64,000 nucleotides of DNA from Streptomyces gilvus (GCF_022513565.1 NZ_JAKWBE010000005.1:1-64000); one strand, 5' to 3'; counted from the first letter of the stretch, positions 9,020 through 20,300 are shown. Notes: generated from the sequence alone by a model not told the origin. Numbers and translations: made by a program.

Positions 9020-12000
9020 GTGCCCGTGGCCGCGCCGGACTCGCGGAACGCCGACACGAGGAAGGTGCGGACGGTCTGCTCGTACTGCGGTGTGGGCTGC
9101 GGTCTCGTCCTCGACGTCGGCCTCGGCCCTGACGGGCGCCGTACGGTCCTGAAGGCCTCCGGCGACAAGGAGCACCCGGCGAACCTCGGCCGGCTGTGCA
9201 CCAAGGGCGCGACCACCGCCGACCTGCTCGCCGCACCGGGACGGCTCACCACGGCCCTGCTCAGGCCCGAGCGGGGAGAGGAGCCCGTGCCGACCGGGGT
9301 CGCCGCGGCCGTCACCGAGACGGCCCGGCGGCTGCGGGCGATCGTCGACGAGCACGGCCCGGACGCGGTCGCCCTCTACGTCTCGGGGCAGATGAGCCTG
9401 GAGGCGCAGTACCTGGCCAACAAGCTGGCCAAGGGGTTCGTGCGGACCAACCAGATCGAGTCCAACTCGCGGCTGTGCATGGCCAGCGCGGGCACGGGTT
9501 ACAAGCTGTCGCTCGGCGCCGACGGGCCCCCGGGGTCGTACGAGGATCTCGACCGGGCCGATCTGTTCCTCGTCATCGGCTCCAACATGGCCGACTGCCA
9601 CCCCATCCTCTTCCTGCGGATGATGGACCGGGTGAAGTCGGCCGGCGCCAGACTGATCGTCGTCGACCCGCGCCGCACCGCCACCGCCGACAAGGCCGAC
9701 CTGTTCCTGCAGATCAAGCCCGGCACCGATCTCGCCCTGCTCAACGGCCTGCTGCACCTGCTGCACGAGAACGGGCACACGGACGCCGACTTCATCGCCC
9801 GCCACACCGAGGGCTGGGAGGAGATGCCCGCCTTCCTCGCCGACTACCCGCCCGCCACCGTCGCCGAGATCACCGGCATCCCCGAGGCGGACATCCGCGA
9901 GGCGGCCCGGCTGATCGGCGAGGCCGGGGAGTGGACCAGCTGCTGGACCATGGGACTCAACCAGTCCACGCACGGCACCTGGAACACCAACGCCCTGGTC
10001 AACCTGCATCTGGCGACGGGCGCCATCTGCCGTCCCGGCAGCGGCCCCTTCTCCCTCACCGGCCAGCCCAACGCCATGGGCGGACGCGAGATGGGGTACA
10101 TGGGCCCCGGCCTGCCCGGACAGCGGTCCGTGCTCGTCGCCGAGGAGCGGGCGCTCGTCGAGGAGTTGTGGGAGCTGGAGCCCGGGACCCTGCGCGCCGA
10201 CGGCGTGGGCAGGGGCACCGTCGAGATGTTCCAGAAGATGGCCGACGGCGAGATCAAGGCCTGCTGGATCATCTGCACCAACCCGGTCGCCTCCGTCGGC
10301 AACCGCAGAACCGTCATCGAGGGGCTGGAGGCCGCGGAGTTCGTCGTCACCCAGGACGTGTTCGCCGACACCGAGACCAACGCCTACGCCGACGTCGTCC
10401 TGCCGGCCGCCCTGTGGACCGAGACCGAGGGCGTCCTCGTCAACAGCGAACGCAACCTCACCCTCGCCGCTCCCGCCGCCGACCCGCCGGGCGAGGCCAT
10501 GGCCGACTGGCGGATCATCGCGGCCGTCGCCCGCGAGATGGGGTACGAGGAGGGGTTCTCGTACGACAGTGCCGAGGAGGTCTTCGAGGAGATCAAGCGG
10601 TTCTGGAACCCGAAGACCGGCTGGGACCTGCGCGGGGTGACCTACGAGCGGCTGCGGGAGACGCCCGTGCAGTGGCCGGCCGGCCGCCCGGGCGGGCCCG
10701 ACCGCAACCCCGTGCGGTACGTGGACGAGGACGGCTCCCTCACCTTCCCCACCTTGAGCGGCCGCGCCGTCTTCCACGCCCGTCCGCACATCCCGGCCGC
10801 CGAGATGCCCGACGACGACTACCCGTTCGTCCTCAACACCGGCCGGCTGCAGCACCAGTGGCACACCCTCACCAAGACGGCGAAGGTGCCCAAGCTGAAC
10901 AAGCTCAACCCCGGACCCTTCGTGGAGCTGCATCCGCAGGACGCCGCCGGACTCGACGTCCGCGACGGCGACTCGGTGGAGGTCGCCTCGCGGCGCGGCC
11001 GGGCCGTGCTGCCGGCGGTGGTCACCGACCGTGTGCGGCAGGGGAGTTGCTTCGCGCCCTTCCACTGGAACGACCTGTTCGGCGAGTACCTCAGCGTCAA
11101 CGCCGTGACCAGCGACGCCGTCGATCCGCTGTCCTTCCAGCCCGAGTTGAAGGTGTGCGCCGTGTCGTTGACCAAGGTGTCGACGCCGGTCGAGCTGCGG
11201 ACTCCGGTGCCGGACAAGGCCGTTGAGGCCCTGTCTCCCACGGCCGTGGGCGTCTTGTCTCCCTCGGCCGTCGGCGGCGCCCTGTCTCCCACCGCCGTCG
11301 TGCCCGCCGCCGACCCCTTCGGTCTCGAACCCGCCCCGCCGCCGGTGCTCACCGCACAGGAACGCCAGTACCTGGTCGGATTCCTCGCCGGCATCCCGTC
11401 CGGCGCCCCGGGCGTCCCGGTGCTGCCGCCCTCGGCGCCGTTCAGCCCGGACCACGCGCTGTGGGTCAACGGCGTGCTGGCGGGCATGTACTCCCGGGGC
11501 GCCACGGCCCCGGCTCCGGCGTCCTCCGCGCCCGGCCGTGAGGTCGTCGTCCTGTGGGCCTCGCAGACCGGCAACGCCGAGGACTTCGCGGCCGCCACCG
11601 CCGAGCGGCTCAAGACGGTCGGACACGCGCCGTCCCTGCTCGGCATGGACGAGGCCGACCTCGCCACCCTGCCCGCCGGGGCCGATCTGCTGCTGATCAG
11701 CAGCACCTTCGGCGACGGCGACGCCCCGGACAACGGCGCCGGCTTCTGGGAGACCCTGCACACCCCCGACACCCCGCGCCTGGAGGGCCGGCGGTACGCG
11801 GTCCTCGCCTTCGGCGACTCGTCGTACGACGACTTCTGCGGCCACGGCCGCCGCCTGGACCAGCGCCTGGACGAGCTGGGCGCGCTGCGGCTCGCCCCGC
11901 GCACCGACTGCGAACCGGACTACGAGGACGCGGCGCACGCCTGGCTCGACCAGATCCTCACGGCCCTGTCCGACACCCCGCAACCGGCCGTGACGCCGAC

Positions 12001-13198
12001 GACCGCCGCGCCGGCCCTCGCCGCACCGGTCACCGGGGTCACCGGAATCGCCCCCGCGCCCACCCCCCGCTCGCGCAAGCCCGCCCCCGTCACCGCCCGT
12101 CTCACCGGCAACCGTCTGCTCAGCCTGCCCGGCGCCGGCAAGGAGGTCCGGCGCTTCACCTTCGACACCCGCGACAGCGAGACCCCGCTGCTGTACGAGG
12201 CGGGCGACGCGCTAGGCGTCCAGCCGCTCAACTCCCCTGCCCTGGTGGAGGAGTGGCTGGCCGTCACCGGCCTGGACGCGGACACCGGCGTCGAGGTGAC
12301 CGGCACCGGCGAAGTCCCTTTCGCCGAAGCCCTTTTGCGGCACCTCGACATCACCCGCGTCACCCCTGCCCTCCTGCGCTTCGCCGCCGAACGCGCCCGC
12401 GACCCACGCGAGTTGAAGAAGCTGCTGCGGCCCGACAACAAGGGCGAGCTGGCGAAGTGGTCCTGGGGGCGGCAGGCCGTCGACGTGGTCGCCGAGTACG
12501 CGGTGCGGGCCGGTGCGCGGGAGTGGGCCGAGGTGCTGGGACGGCTGCAGCCGCGCCTGTACTCCATATCGTCCAGCCCGCTGACCGACCCCCACCTGGT
12601 CTCGCTCACCGTCTCCGTCGTCCGGTACGAGAACCTGCGCGGGCGCCCCCGGCAGGGCGTCTGCTCCCCGTTCCTGGCCGACGCCGAGCCCGGCACCCCG
12701 GTCCCGGTGCACGTTCAGCGCGCCGCGCACTTCCGCCCGCCCGCGGACGGGGCCACCCCGATGGTCATGATCGGCCCCGGTACCGGTGTCGCCCCCTTCC
12801 TCGGCTTCCTGGAGCAGCGCCGCGCCCTCGGCCACCGCGGCCCCAACTGGCTGTTCTTCGGCGAGCAGCACCGGGCCAGCGACTTCTACTACGAGCGGGA
12901 GCTGACCGGGTTCCTCGCCGACGGCACCCTCGACCGCCTGGACACCGCCTTCTCCCGCGACCAGCGCGCCAAGGTCTACGTCCAGGACCGGATGCGCGAG
13001 CACGGCCCGCAGCTGTGGTCCTGGCTCCAGGACGGCGCCCACTTCTACGTCTGCGGCGACGCCTCCCGCATGGCCAAGGACGTCGACCGGGCGCTGAGGG
13101 ACATCGCCGTGGTGCACGGGGGACTCGACGAGGCCGGGGCGGCGGCGTACGTGAAGCAGCTGGCGACGGACAAGAGGTACGTGCGGGACGTGTACTGA
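9020..13198 (+). CDS. bifunctional nitrate reductase / sulfite-reductase-type flavoprotein fusion
   Basis: 1392 residues combining two enzymes. Residues 1 to about 700 form an assimilatory molybdenum bis-PGD nitrate reductase: the [4Fe-4S] motif CSYCGVGC near residues 14-21 with a fourth Cys in NLGRLCTKG, then molybdopterin segments ([34 protein letters not shown]) and a C-terminal molydopterin dinucleotide-binding domain ([11 protein letters not shown]). Next is a linker, a flavodoxin domain from about residue 835 ([15 protein letters not shown]), and a ferredoxin-NADP reductase module ([34 protein letters not shown]). It should pass electrons NADPH-FAD-FMN-FeS-Mo to nitrate within one cytoplasmic chain. 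GTG at 9026 is an alternative start. Confidence 0.92.
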   Translation: MPVAAPDSRNADTRKVRTVCSYCGVGCGLVLDVGLGPDGRRTVLKASGDKEHPANLGRLCTKGATTADLLAAPGRLTTALLRPERGEEPVPTGVAAAVTETARRLRAIVDEHGPDAVALYVSGQMSLEAQYLANKLAKGFVRTNQIESNSRLCMASAGTGYKLSLGADGPPGSYEDLDRADLFLVIGSNMADCHPILFLRMMDRVKSAGARLIVVDPRRTATADKADLFLQIKPGTDLALLNGLLHLLHENGHTDADFIARHTEGWEEMPAFLADYPPATVAEITGIPEADIREAARLIGEAGEWTSCWTMGLNQSTHGTWNTNALVNLHLATGAICRPGSGPFSLTGQPNAMGGREMGYMGPGLPGQRSVLVAEERALVEELWELEPGTLRADGVGRGTVEMFQKMADGEIKACWIICTNPVASVGNRRTVIEGLEAAEFVVTQDVFADTETNAYADVVLPAALWTETEGVLVNSERNLTLAAPAADPPGEAMADWRIIAAVAREMGYEEGFSYDSAEEVFEEIKRFWNPKTGWDLRGVTYERLRETPVQWPAGRPGGPDRNPVRYVDEDGSLTFPTLSGRAVFHARPHIPAAEMPDDDYPFVLNTGRLQHQWHTLTKTAKVPKLNKLNPGPFVELHPQDAAGLDVRDGDSVEVASRRGRAVLPAVVTDRVRQGSCFAPFHWNDLFGEYLSVNAVTSDAVDPLSFQPELKVCAVSLTKVSTPVELRTPVPDKAVEALSPTAVGVLSPSAVGGALSPTAVVPAADPFGLEPAPPPVLTAQERQYLVGFLAGIPSGAPGVPVLPPSAPFSPDHALWVNGVLAGMYSRGATAPAPASSAPGREVVVLWASQTGNAEDFAAATAERLKTVGHAPSLLGMDEADLATLPAGADLLLISSTFGDGDAPDNGAGFWETLHTPDTPRLEGRRYAVLAFGDSSYDDFCGHGRRLDQRLDELGALRLAPRTDCEPDYEDAAHAWLDQILTALSDTPQPAVTPTTAAPALAAPVTGVTGIAPAPTPRSRKPAPVTARLTGNRLLSLPGAGKEVRRFTFDTRDSETPLLYEAGDALGVQPLNSPALVEEWLAVTGLDADTGVEVTGTGEVPFAEALLRHLDITRVTPALLRFAAERARDPRELKKLLRPDNKGELAKWSWGRQAVDVVAEYAVRAGAREWAEVLGRLQPRLYSISSSPLTDPHLVSLTVSVVRYENLRGRPRQGVCSPFLADAEPGTPVPVHVQRAAHFRPPADGATPMVMIGPGTGVAPFLGFLEQRRALGHRGPNWLFFGEQHRASDFYYERELTGFLADGTLDRLDTAFSRDQRAKVYVQDRMREHGPQLWSWLQDGAHFYVCGDASRMAKDVDRALRDIAVVHGGLDEAGAAAYVKQLATDKRYVRDVY

Positions 13199-13211
13199 CT
13201 ACGCTGGGTGC

Positions 13212-14171
13212 ATGCGAGACCTGGCGGACACGGCACGACAGTGGGCGGCCGAAGGCCGAGCGGCCGTACTCGCGCGGCCGCTCACCGAGCGCGGGTTCGG
13301 GGCGCGGCAGCCGGCCGACGCGATGCTGATCGACGCGGACGGGCAGTACCACGGGCGGCTGTACCGGGGCGCCTTCGACCAGCGGCTCGTCGCCGAGGCC
13401 TGTGCGGTGCCGCCCGGGCACACGGCGCGCGTGTGCGAGGTGGCCGTGCACCAGGAGGGCGTGGCGGAGGCGGGGCTGACCTGCGGGGGACAGGCCGAGA
13501 TCCTGATGCAGCCGCTGGGCGCCGTACCGGCCCGCTGGTGGGAACTGCTCGGGGCGGGGGCCGATGTCGCGCTCGTCACCTGGCTGGACGAGGGGCGGAC
13601 GCACGCGGTCAGCACCGTGGTGACGCCGGACGAGGCCGGGGACGGGCCGGACGTGCCGCCGCAGGCCGCCGTGCAGGCGCGTTCCCTGCTTGCCCGCTAC
13701 CGGGCCGGACGCGAGGTGCACGCGGCCGACGCCGGGCTCGTCCTGATCGAGACCTGCCCCTCCGTGCCGCACCTCGTCGTCGTCGGCGGTGGCGAACTCG
13801 CCGAACTCCTCGTCGCCCAGGCCGGGTTGCTGGGCTGGCTGGCCACGGTGACGAGGACCGCGCAGGACGCCGCCGAGCTGCTCGCCGAGCATCCGGCCGC
13901 CGCCTGTCTGATCATGCTGAGCCATGAGCCCGACGTGGACGTCCCCACCCTGCGCACCGCCCTGACCTCGGGCATCCCGTACGTCGGCGCCCTCGGCTCC
14001 CGCCACACCCAGGCACGCCGCGCCGCCGCCCTGCTGGAGACGGGCCTGACCGAAGCGGCCCTGGCCCGCGTCCACGGCCCCATCGGCCTGGACATCGGCG
14101 CCCGCACCCCGGCGGAGACGGCGCTCGCGATCTGCGCCGAGGTGCTGACGGCGCTGGACGGTCCGGAGTGA
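13212..14171 (+). CDS. XdhC/CoxI-family molybdenum cofactor protein
   Basis: 319 residues with the XdhC N-terminal domain (LADTARQWAAEGRAAVLARPL) and the C-terminal Rossmann-like XdhC_C domain (PHLVVVGGGELAELLVAQAGLLGW, MLSHEPDVDVPTLRTAL, YVGALGSRHTQARR, HGPIGLDIGARTPAETALAI). XdhC proteins bind and help sulfurate molybdenum cofactor for xanthine-dehydrogenase-type enzymes. Here the only neighbouring molybdoenzyme is the bis-PGD nitrate reductase 13 bp upstream, so it may act as a cofactor chaperone for that enzyme. A strong terminator follows. Confidence 0.88.
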   Translation: MRDLADTARQWAAEGRAAVLARPLTERGFGARQPADAMLIDADGQYHGRLYRGAFDQRLVAEACAVPPGHTARVCEVAVHQEGVAEAGLTCGGQAEILMQPLGAVPARWWELLGAGADVALVTWLDEGRTHAVSTVVTPDEAGDGPDVPPQAAVQARSLLARYRAGREVHAADAGLVLIETCPSVPHLVVVGGGELAELLVAQAGLLGWLATVTRTAQDAAELLAEHPAAACLIMLSHEPDVDVPTLRTALTSGIPYVGALGSRHTQARRAAALLETGLTEAALARVHGPIGLDIGARTPAETALAICAEVLTALDGPE

Positions 14172-14180
14172 GCGCGACGA

Positions 14181-14204
14181 GGGGCCGGCGCGGACGCCGG
14201 CCCC
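14181..14204. terminator. bidirectional terminator between xdhC-like and DUF305 genes
   Basis: A 10-bp perfect stem GGGGCCGGCG / CGCCGGCCCC with a 4-nt loop, located in the 42-bp gap between two convergent genes. Confidence 0.8.
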
Positions 14205-14213
14205 TGCGGGCGG

Positions 14214-14888
14214 TCAGCTCTTGCCGAGGAGCTTGTTCATCTCGGTGATCTCGGCGGTCTGCCCCTTGACGATGTCGCCGGCCATGGACTTCGCCGGACC
14301 GTAGGAGCCCTTGCCCTGCTCCGTCCCGGCCATCTTCACGGCGCCCTCGTGGTGCTCGACCATCATGGTCAGGAACATGGTGTCGAAGTCCTTGCCGGAC
14401 GCCTTCTCCAGCATGGTCATGTCCTTGGGATCCATCATCCCGGCCATGCCGGAACCCGAGCCGTGGTCCATGCCGGGCATGGACTCCATCGAGTCCGTGG
14501 AGGCCCCGGAGGAGGGCACCTTCTCGTCCCAGGCCGTCAGCCAGCCGGACATCGTCCTGATCTCCGGGTCCTGCGCCTTCTCGATGCGCGCGGCGAGGTC
14601 CTTGACCTGCGCGGACGAGGCCCGTCCGGCGGCGAGCCGGGCCATCTCCAGGGCCTGCTGGTGGTGCGGGATCATGCCCTGCGCGAAGGAGACGTCCTGG
14701 GCGTTGTGCGCGCCGGCGCCGGCCTCGGCGCCGGCGGACGAGGAGGCGGAGGAGGACGCGGAGGCGGCCGCCTGGCCGCCGCTGTCGCTCCCGCCGTCGT
14801 TGCCGCAGGCGGCGAGGGTGACGGCCGCGGTGAGGGCGGTCACCGTCAGGGCGGTACGGCGGACGAGGGACGTACGGGTGTTGCGCAT
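14214..14888 (-). CDS. DUF305 family lipoprotein, His/Met-rich, probably copper-related
   Basis: 224 residues. The N-terminus is a lipoprotein signal: basic start, hydrophobic core and lipobox LAAC with the Cys near residue 28, then a Ser/Ala linker. The core is DUF305 with paired His motifs GMIPHHQQALEMA and MMVEHHEGAVKMA on a four-helix, ferritin-like bundle. A Met/His-rich insert (MESMPGMDHGSGSGMAGMM) suggests soft-metal binding. It is cell-surface anchored. It is followed on the same strand by nothing, and preceded 91 bp upstream by the DUF6153 gene. DUF305 genes often accompany copper-handling genes; the role is inferred. Confidence 0.88.
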   Translation of the reverse strand: MRNTRTSLVRRTALTVTALTAAVTLAACGNDGGSDSGGQAAASASSSASSSAGAEAGAGAHNAQDVSFAQGMIPHHQQALEMARLAAGRASSAQVKDLAARIEKAQDPEIRTMSGWLTAWDEKVPSSGASTDSMESMPGMDHGSGSGMAGMMDPKDMTMLEKASGKDFDTMFLTMMVEHHEGAVKMAGTEQGKGSYGPAKSMAGDIVKGQTAEITEMNKLLGKS

Positions 14889-14979
14889 GCTGGAACTCCT
14901 GCTGATGCGTGTCGCGCTGTCGCGCGTGAGGGGATCTGGACGTGCCGGAGCGCACCGCGGGCGCGGTGCCGCGTGGTGT

Positions 14980-15369
14980 CTAGATCCGCAGGAGTTGGAG
15001 TTCCGCCAGGGAGGGCGGGGCGCGGGCGCCGTCCGGGGCCGTGCCGGCGTACGGGCAGGGGATGTCGGCACGTGCGGGGACGGTCACCGGGTCGGGTGCC
15101 AGGGCCGGCAGGGTCGGTCCGCCGCTCACCGCGGCCGACGCGCAGGTCTGGTCGGCGTGCTTGAGGTGGCCGCCGCCGCAGTCGTCGCCCGAGCAGCCGC
15201 CGTGCGGTCCGGCCACCGTCGTCGTGTGCCGGGCGGCGGAGTGCGTCTCCATGCCGCCGCCGGGAGCCAGGGCGTGCATGCCCAGCAGCCCCGCCAGCAG
15301 TCCGAGCACAACAAGCGCCCGCCACCCCACGGAGGGGGGCGCACCGCGTTCCTGTGCACGAGCTGTCAT
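14980..15369 (-). CDS. DUF6153-like membrane-anchored small protein
   Basis: 129 residues with one N-terminal membrane helix (WRALVVLGLLAGLLGMHALA), then an extracytoplasmic part with four Cys and several His (HGGCSGDDCGGGHLKHADQTCAS, then IPCPYAG). This is the Streptomyces DUF6153 pattern. It is transcribed in the direction of the DUF305 lipoprotein gene, 91 bp away, and both probably form one unit. The Cys/His content and the neighbours suggest a metal-related extracytoplasmic role; not proven. Confidence 0.7.
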   Translation of the reverse strand: MTARAQERGAPPSVGWRALVVLGLLAGLLGMHALAPGGGMETHSAARHTTTVAGPHGGCSGDDCGGGHLKHADQTCASAAVSGGPTLPALAPDPVTVPARADIPCPYAGTAPDGARAPPSLAELQLLRI

Positions 15370-15404
15370 GGCGCCTCATGGTACGCAGACGACCCGGCCG
15401 CCGT

Positions 15405-15896
15405 TCACCCCGGCCCGGCCGTCCAGGTGATCCGCGGCGGCACCACCCGCGCGCACAGGGGCAGCCCCCGCTCGTCGGACAGCCCGAGCCTGCCCACCAG
15501 CAGCCCCTCGCGCACGGCGGCGTCCAGTACCTCGGCGGGCACGGCGTCCAGCATCAGCTTGGCCCGCCGGAACAGGGTGAACGTTCCGGAGCCGTCGCCC
15601 GTACCCCAGGACAGATACACGAACCTGCCCCCGGAACGACCTTGAACACAGGGCCCTTTGACATCCGTACCGGCCGCCGAGGCCACCGCGGTGCACTCCA
15701 GCGTCCAGCTCACCGACCGGGCGTCACCGGGCTGCACCCCGAGCAGTTCGGCGGGCCGGTCGCGGCGCTGCACCGCGACATGGACGTCCCGGTACGCCGT
15801 GTCGCCGCCATCGGGGCCGCAGGTGCGGCCGGGCAGGTCGAAGCCCTCGATGCGGATGCGCAGACCGGCCGCCATGCCGTCACCACCCCGGTTCAT
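15405..15896 (-). CDS. DUF5990 family protein
   Basis: 163 residues, soluble, no signal peptide. It has the pattern of the Streptomyces DUF5990 family: LRIRIEGFDLPGRTCGP at the start, VHVAVQRRDRPAELLG in the middle, then FVYLSWGT and ARVVPPRITWTAGPG at the end. Function unknown. ATG at 15896 or the internal ATG at 15875 (MAAGLRI) could be the start; the second aligns with the conserved region. It lies 35 bp upstream of the DUF6153 gene on the same strand. Confidence 0.7.
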   Translation of the reverse strand: MNRGGDGMAAGLRIRIEGFDLPGRTCGPDGGDTAYRDVHVAVQRRDRPAELLGVQPGDARSVSWTLECTAVASAAGTDVKGPCVQGRSGGRFVYLSWGTGDGSGTFTLFRRAKLMLDAVPAEVLDAAVREGLLVGRLGLSDERGLPLCARVVPPRITWTAGPG

Positions 15897-15979
15897 CGGC
15901 TGTGGATGTCCAGTCTGCGCCTGTGGACCGGGGGATCCACCCGTCGGAGCGTCCCCGTCGCATGGCAGGATCGGGCGCC

Positions 15980-16651
15980 ATGACGGCGTCTGCTTCGGTA
16001 CGCGCGCTGCGCGCGGCGGTGTTCGCCGCGCTGTGCGTGCTGCTCGCGGCCGGGGGACACGTCCTCGCGACCGGCATGGCGCCGCCGGTGTGGGTGCAGG
16101 CCGTCGGCTTCGTGCCCCTCTTCGGCGCCGGGTGTCTGCTGGGCGGCCGGGAGCGGTCCCTGGCCGCCATCGGCGCCGGCACGCTCACCGCGCAGGGCGG
16201 ACTGCACCTCGCCTTCGGCGCGCTGCGGCCGCACCCGACGATGCTCATGCACGGCATGCACATGGGCCACACCCACGCCGTGACCCCGCACGCCACCGCC
16301 GCGCACGTCGCCGCGGCCCTCGTGCTCACCTGGTGGCTCAGGCGCGGCGAGGCCGCCCTGTGGTCGCTGCTGCGCCGGGCCGCCGCCCTGGTGCCGGGCC
16401 TGCTGGCCTGGTGGCGGGTGAGCGGCGGGGCGCCGCTGGTGCCGGACGCGCGCGCGGCCGTACGGCTGTGCGCCGACGGCCCGCGGCCGCTGCGGCGGCT
16501 CCTGCTGCGGCACGCGGTGCAGCGGCGTGGACCGCCGCCCGGGACTCCGTACCCCGAGCGACCCCAACACACCTTTCCCGTACGGAGATTCACCCACCCA
16601 TGTCCCGAGTACGCATCACGCTGCGCCGCGTCGGCGCCGTCACCGCCCTGA
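15980..16651 (+). CDS. integral membrane protein with a His/Met-rich loop
   Basis: 223 residues with about five hydrophobic helices. Between helices lies PTMLMHGMHMGHTHAVTPHATAAH, a dense Met/His cluster of the sort that binds copper. The C-terminal third is basic and Pro/Arg-rich. ATG at 15962 is an alternative start, giving 229 residues. Its 3' end overlaps the ycnI-like gene by 52 bp in another frame, indicating tight coupling. Together with YcnI, DUF305 and DUF6153 it forms a copper-looking neighbourhood. Exact function unknown. Confidence 0.7.
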   Translation: MTASASVRALRAAVFAALCVLLAAGGHVLATGMAPPVWVQAVGFVPLFGAGCLLGGRERSLAAIGAGTLTAQGGLHLAFGALRPHPTMLMHGMHMGHTHAVTPHATAAHVAAALVLTWWLRRGEAALWSLLRRAAALVPGLLAWWRVSGGAPLVPDARAAVRLCADGPRPLRRLLLRHAVQRRGPPPGTPYPERPQHTFPVRRFTHPCPEYASRCAASAPSPP

Positions 16652-17343
16652 CCGCCGCCGGGCTCCTCGCCGCGGCCGGCGCCGCCTCCGCGCACGTCAC
16701 CGTCCACCCCGAGAGCTACGCCAAGGGCGCCACGGACGGACTGCTGACCTTCCGGGTCCCCAACGAGGAGGACACGGCGTCCACCACCAAGGTGCAGGTC
16801 TTCCTGCCCACCGACCATCCCGTCCTGGGCGTCCTCGTCTCCCCGCAGGACGGCTGGACCCCCAAGGTCACCACCACCAAGCTGAAGACGCCGGTGAAGA
16901 CCGACGACGGCACCATCACCGACGCCGTCTCGGAGATCACCTGGACCGGCGGGAAGGTCGCGCCCGGCCAGTACGAGGACTTCAACGTCGCCTTCGGGCA
17001 ACTTCCGGACGACACCGACCAGTTGACCTTCAAGGCGCTGCAGACGTATTCCGACGGCAAGACGGTCCGCTGGATCGAGGCGCCGTCCTCCGGCGACGAG
17101 GAGCCGGAGAACCCGGCGCCGGTGCTGAAGCTGACCGCCAAGGGCGCGGACGAGGGTGCCGGCAGCGCGACGCCCCTGCCGGCCACCTCGAAGACCTCCA
17201 CCGGCACCAAGTCGACGGCGTCGAGCAGTGACTCCACCGCACGCGGGCTGGGCATCGCCGGGCTGGTCGTCGGTGTGCTGGGGCTCGGCGCGGCGGGGTT
17301 CGCGCTGGCCCGCGGCCGTAACGGCGGAACGTCGGCCGAGTAG
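16600..17343 (+). CDS. ycnI: YcnI-like (DUF1775) copper-binding membrane-anchored protein
   Basis: 247 residues. A signal peptide ends in GAASA-HVTVHPES, leaving His as the first mature residue, which together with a conserved Trp forms the Cu(II) site in YcnI. The DUF1775 core follows (LLTFRVPNEEDTASTTKVQVFLPT ... PQDGWTPKV ... ISETWTGG-type segment ... FNVAFGQLPDD), then a Ser/Thr-rich linker and one C-terminal membrane helix (LGIAGLVVGVLGLGAAGFAL) with an arginine stop. It is extracytoplasmic. It is coupled to the upstream His/Met-rich membrane protein. Confidence 0.92.
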   Translation: MSRVRITLRRVGAVTALTAAGLLAAAGAASAHVTVHPESYAKGATDGLLTFRVPNEEDTASTTKVQVFLPTDHPVLGVLVSPQDGWTPKVTTTKLKTPVKTDDGTITDAVSEITWTGGKVAPGQYEDFNVAFGQLPDDTDQLTFKALQTYSDGKTVRWIEAPSSGDEEPENPAPVLKLTAKGADEGAGSATPLPATSKTSTGTKSTASSSDSTARGLGIAGLVVGVLGLGAAGFALARGRNGGTSAE

Positions 17344-17395
17344 CGAATGCGCGGGGGCGGGGGTCCACAGGCCCCCCGCCCCACGCGCGGCTCTC

Positions 17396-20300
17396 TCAGC
17401 GCCGCAGCCCGCGGACCAGCCCCGCCGCGACGCCCGCGAAGCCGACCCCCGCGCCGGCCAGCGCCAGCGCCTTGCCCGCCCGGCCGGGCGCGGCCGGCCG
17501 GACGTCCTGCCCCACTCCGTACGCGCTCCCGAACGCCCCTCCGGGCAGCGCGGACGCCAGCAACTCGGCGACGTGCACCGCCTCATGGCCGCCGCTGTCG
17601 AGTTCGTGCACCTGGGTGCGGCAGCTGAAGCCGTCCGCGAGCACCACGGTGGACGCGTCCTCCTCCCGCAGCCGGGGCAGCAGCACCCGCTCGGCGCAGG
17701 CCTCGCTCACCTCCAGGTGCCCCCGCTCGAAGCCGAAGTTGCCGGCCAGCCCGCAGCACCCCGACTCCAGCTGCTCGACGTCGACCCCGGCCCGCCGCAG
17801 CAGCTCCTGGTCGGCCTCCCAGCCCAGCACCGCGTGCTGATGGCAGTGCACCTGCGCCACGGCCCGCGCCGACCGGTCCGGTACGTGCGGCGGCTCGTAG
17901 CCGGGGGAGTGCTCGGTCAGCAGCTCGGCCAGCGTCACCGTCTGGTCGCTCAGCCGCCGCACGTCGCGGTCGCCGGGGAACAGCTCGCCCATGTCGGACC
18001 GGAACACGGTGGTACAGCTCGGCTCCAGCCCGACCACCAGCCCGCCCGCCCGGACATGCCCGGCCAGATGCCGCACAGTACGGCTCAACACCCGCTCGGC
18101 GACGTCGAGTTGACCGGTGGAGATCCAGGTCAGCCCGCAGCACAGTGGTTCCTTCGGCAGCTCGACCCGCCAGCCCGCGCGCTCCAGCAGCTCCACGGCC
18201 GCCTGACCGATGTGCGGGTGGAAGAAGTTGGTGAAGGTGTCCGGCCACAGCATGACGCTGCCGCGCGCACCGTCGCCGTACGTCTCCCGGCGTCCCGCGA
18301 ACCACTGCTGCAGGGTCCGGCCCGCGAACAGCGGAAGTTCGCGGTCCTCGACCCCGGCGAGCGCGACGGTCGCCTTCGACAGCGGCGGGGTGTGCGTGAG
18401 GGCGTTGACGACCGGTCCGAGCCGGGTGCGGCCGACGACCTGGGCGAGGGCCGGCAGCCAGCCCATGGAGAGATCGGAGCGCGGCCGCCGCCAGGGCCGG
18501 CCCTCGTAGTGGTGGGAGAGGAACTCCGCCTTGTAGGTGGCCATGTCGACGTCGGCCGGGCAGTCCTTCTTGCAGCCCTTGCAGGCCAGGCACAGATCGA
18601 GCGCGTCGTGCACCGCCTCCGACCGCCAGCCGTCCCGCAGCGCGCTGTCGCCGTGCCCGTCGAGCATCTCGAACAGCAGCCGCGCCCGTCCGCGCGTGGA
18701 GTGCTCCTCCTCCCGGGTGACCTGGTAGGAGGGGCACATCACCGACCCGCCCTGGTTGCTCAGCTGCCGGCACTTGCCCACGCCCACGCACCGGTTGGCG
18801 GCCTCGGCGAAGGAGTTGCCGTCGTCGGGGAAGCGGAAGTGCAGCTCCCGAGGGTCGTACGGGGCCCAGTGACTGCCCAGACGCAGGTTCTCGTCGAGCT
18901 TGTACGGCGCCACGACCTTCCCGGGGTTCATCCGGTCCAGCGGGTCGAAGACGGCCTTCAACTGCCCGAAGGCGGCGACCAGTTCGTCCCCGAACATGCG
19001 CGGCAGCAGCTCGCCCCGGCTCTGCCCGTCCCCGTGCTCACCGGAGAGCGAACCGCCGAACTCCACGACCAGGTCGGCCGCCCGCTCCATGAACCGGCGG
19101 TAGGCGGCCACCCCGTCCGCGGTGTACAGGTCGAAGGGGATACGGGTGTGCACGCAGCCCTGCCCGAAGTGCCCGTACAGACTGGGTCCGACGTCGCTGA
19201 GGTAGCCGAACTCGTCGAACAGGCGCCGCAGTCGGCGCAGGTACTCACCGAGCCGGTCCGTCGGCACCGCCGAGTCCTCCCAGCCCTCGAAGGTGTCGGG
19301 GTGCTCGGGGACGTGCGCCGTGGCACCGAGTCCGGCCTCGCGCACCTGCCACAACTGGTCCTCGTGCGTGGGGTCGTCGAGGAAGGCGACGTCTGCGTCG
19401 TGCTCGGACTCGTGCAGCCCGTCCAGCATCCGGTGTGCCTGCTCGTCGGCCTCCTCATGGGTGTCGGCGCCGAACTGCACCATCAAGTAGGCGTTGCCCT
19501 GGGGGAGTTCGGCGAGGGCCTTCTGGTTGAGGCCCTTGATCCGCTCGTCCTTGATCAGCCGCGCGTCGACACCCTCCAGCGCGATCGGCTCGTACGGCAG
19601 GATCGCCGGGACGGCGTCGGCGGCCACGGAGATCTCCGGGAACCCGAGCACCACCAGCGTGCGTTCCTTCACCACGGGCACCAGTTCCAGCTCTGCCCGC
19701 AGGACGGTGACCAGGGTCGACTCGCTGCCGACGAGCAGGCCGGCGACGTCGAAGCCGTACTCGGGCAGCAGCGAGTCCAGGTTGTAGCCGGAGACCCGGC
19801 GCGGGATGTCCGGGAAGCGTCGGCGGATCTCGTCGCCGTAGCGGTCGCGCAGCGCGCGCAGCTGCCGGTAGACCGCGGCCCGCAGATCGCCCTGCCGCTC
19901 GATCTCGGCGTACTCCTCGTCACTGGTCTCGCCGCACCAGAAGCGGGTGCCGTCGTAGAGCAGCACCTCCAGACGGGCGATGTTGTCGACGACCTTGCCG
20001 TGCGCCTGCGCGGTGGCGCCGCAGGAGTTGTTGCCGATCATGCCGCCGAGGGTGCAGTTGGCGTGGGTGGCGGGCTCGGGGCCGTAGCGCAGGCCGGTCG
20101 GGGCGAGTTGCCGGTTGAGCTCGTCGAGGACGATGCCGGGCTGGACGACACAGGTGCGGGCGTCCGCGTCGACGGACTCCAGACGGTTGCAGTACTTTGT
20201 CCAGTCGATCACCACGGCCGTGTTGGTGCACTGCCCGGCGAGGCTCGTCCCGCCGCCGCGCGACAGCACGGGCGCGTCGTGCTCGCGCGCCACGGCCACC

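Noticed and set aside
8708..11983. 1091-codon minus-strand frame
   Set aside because: Antisense shadow of the nitrate reductase fusion; the protein is Gly/Arg/Val low complexity.
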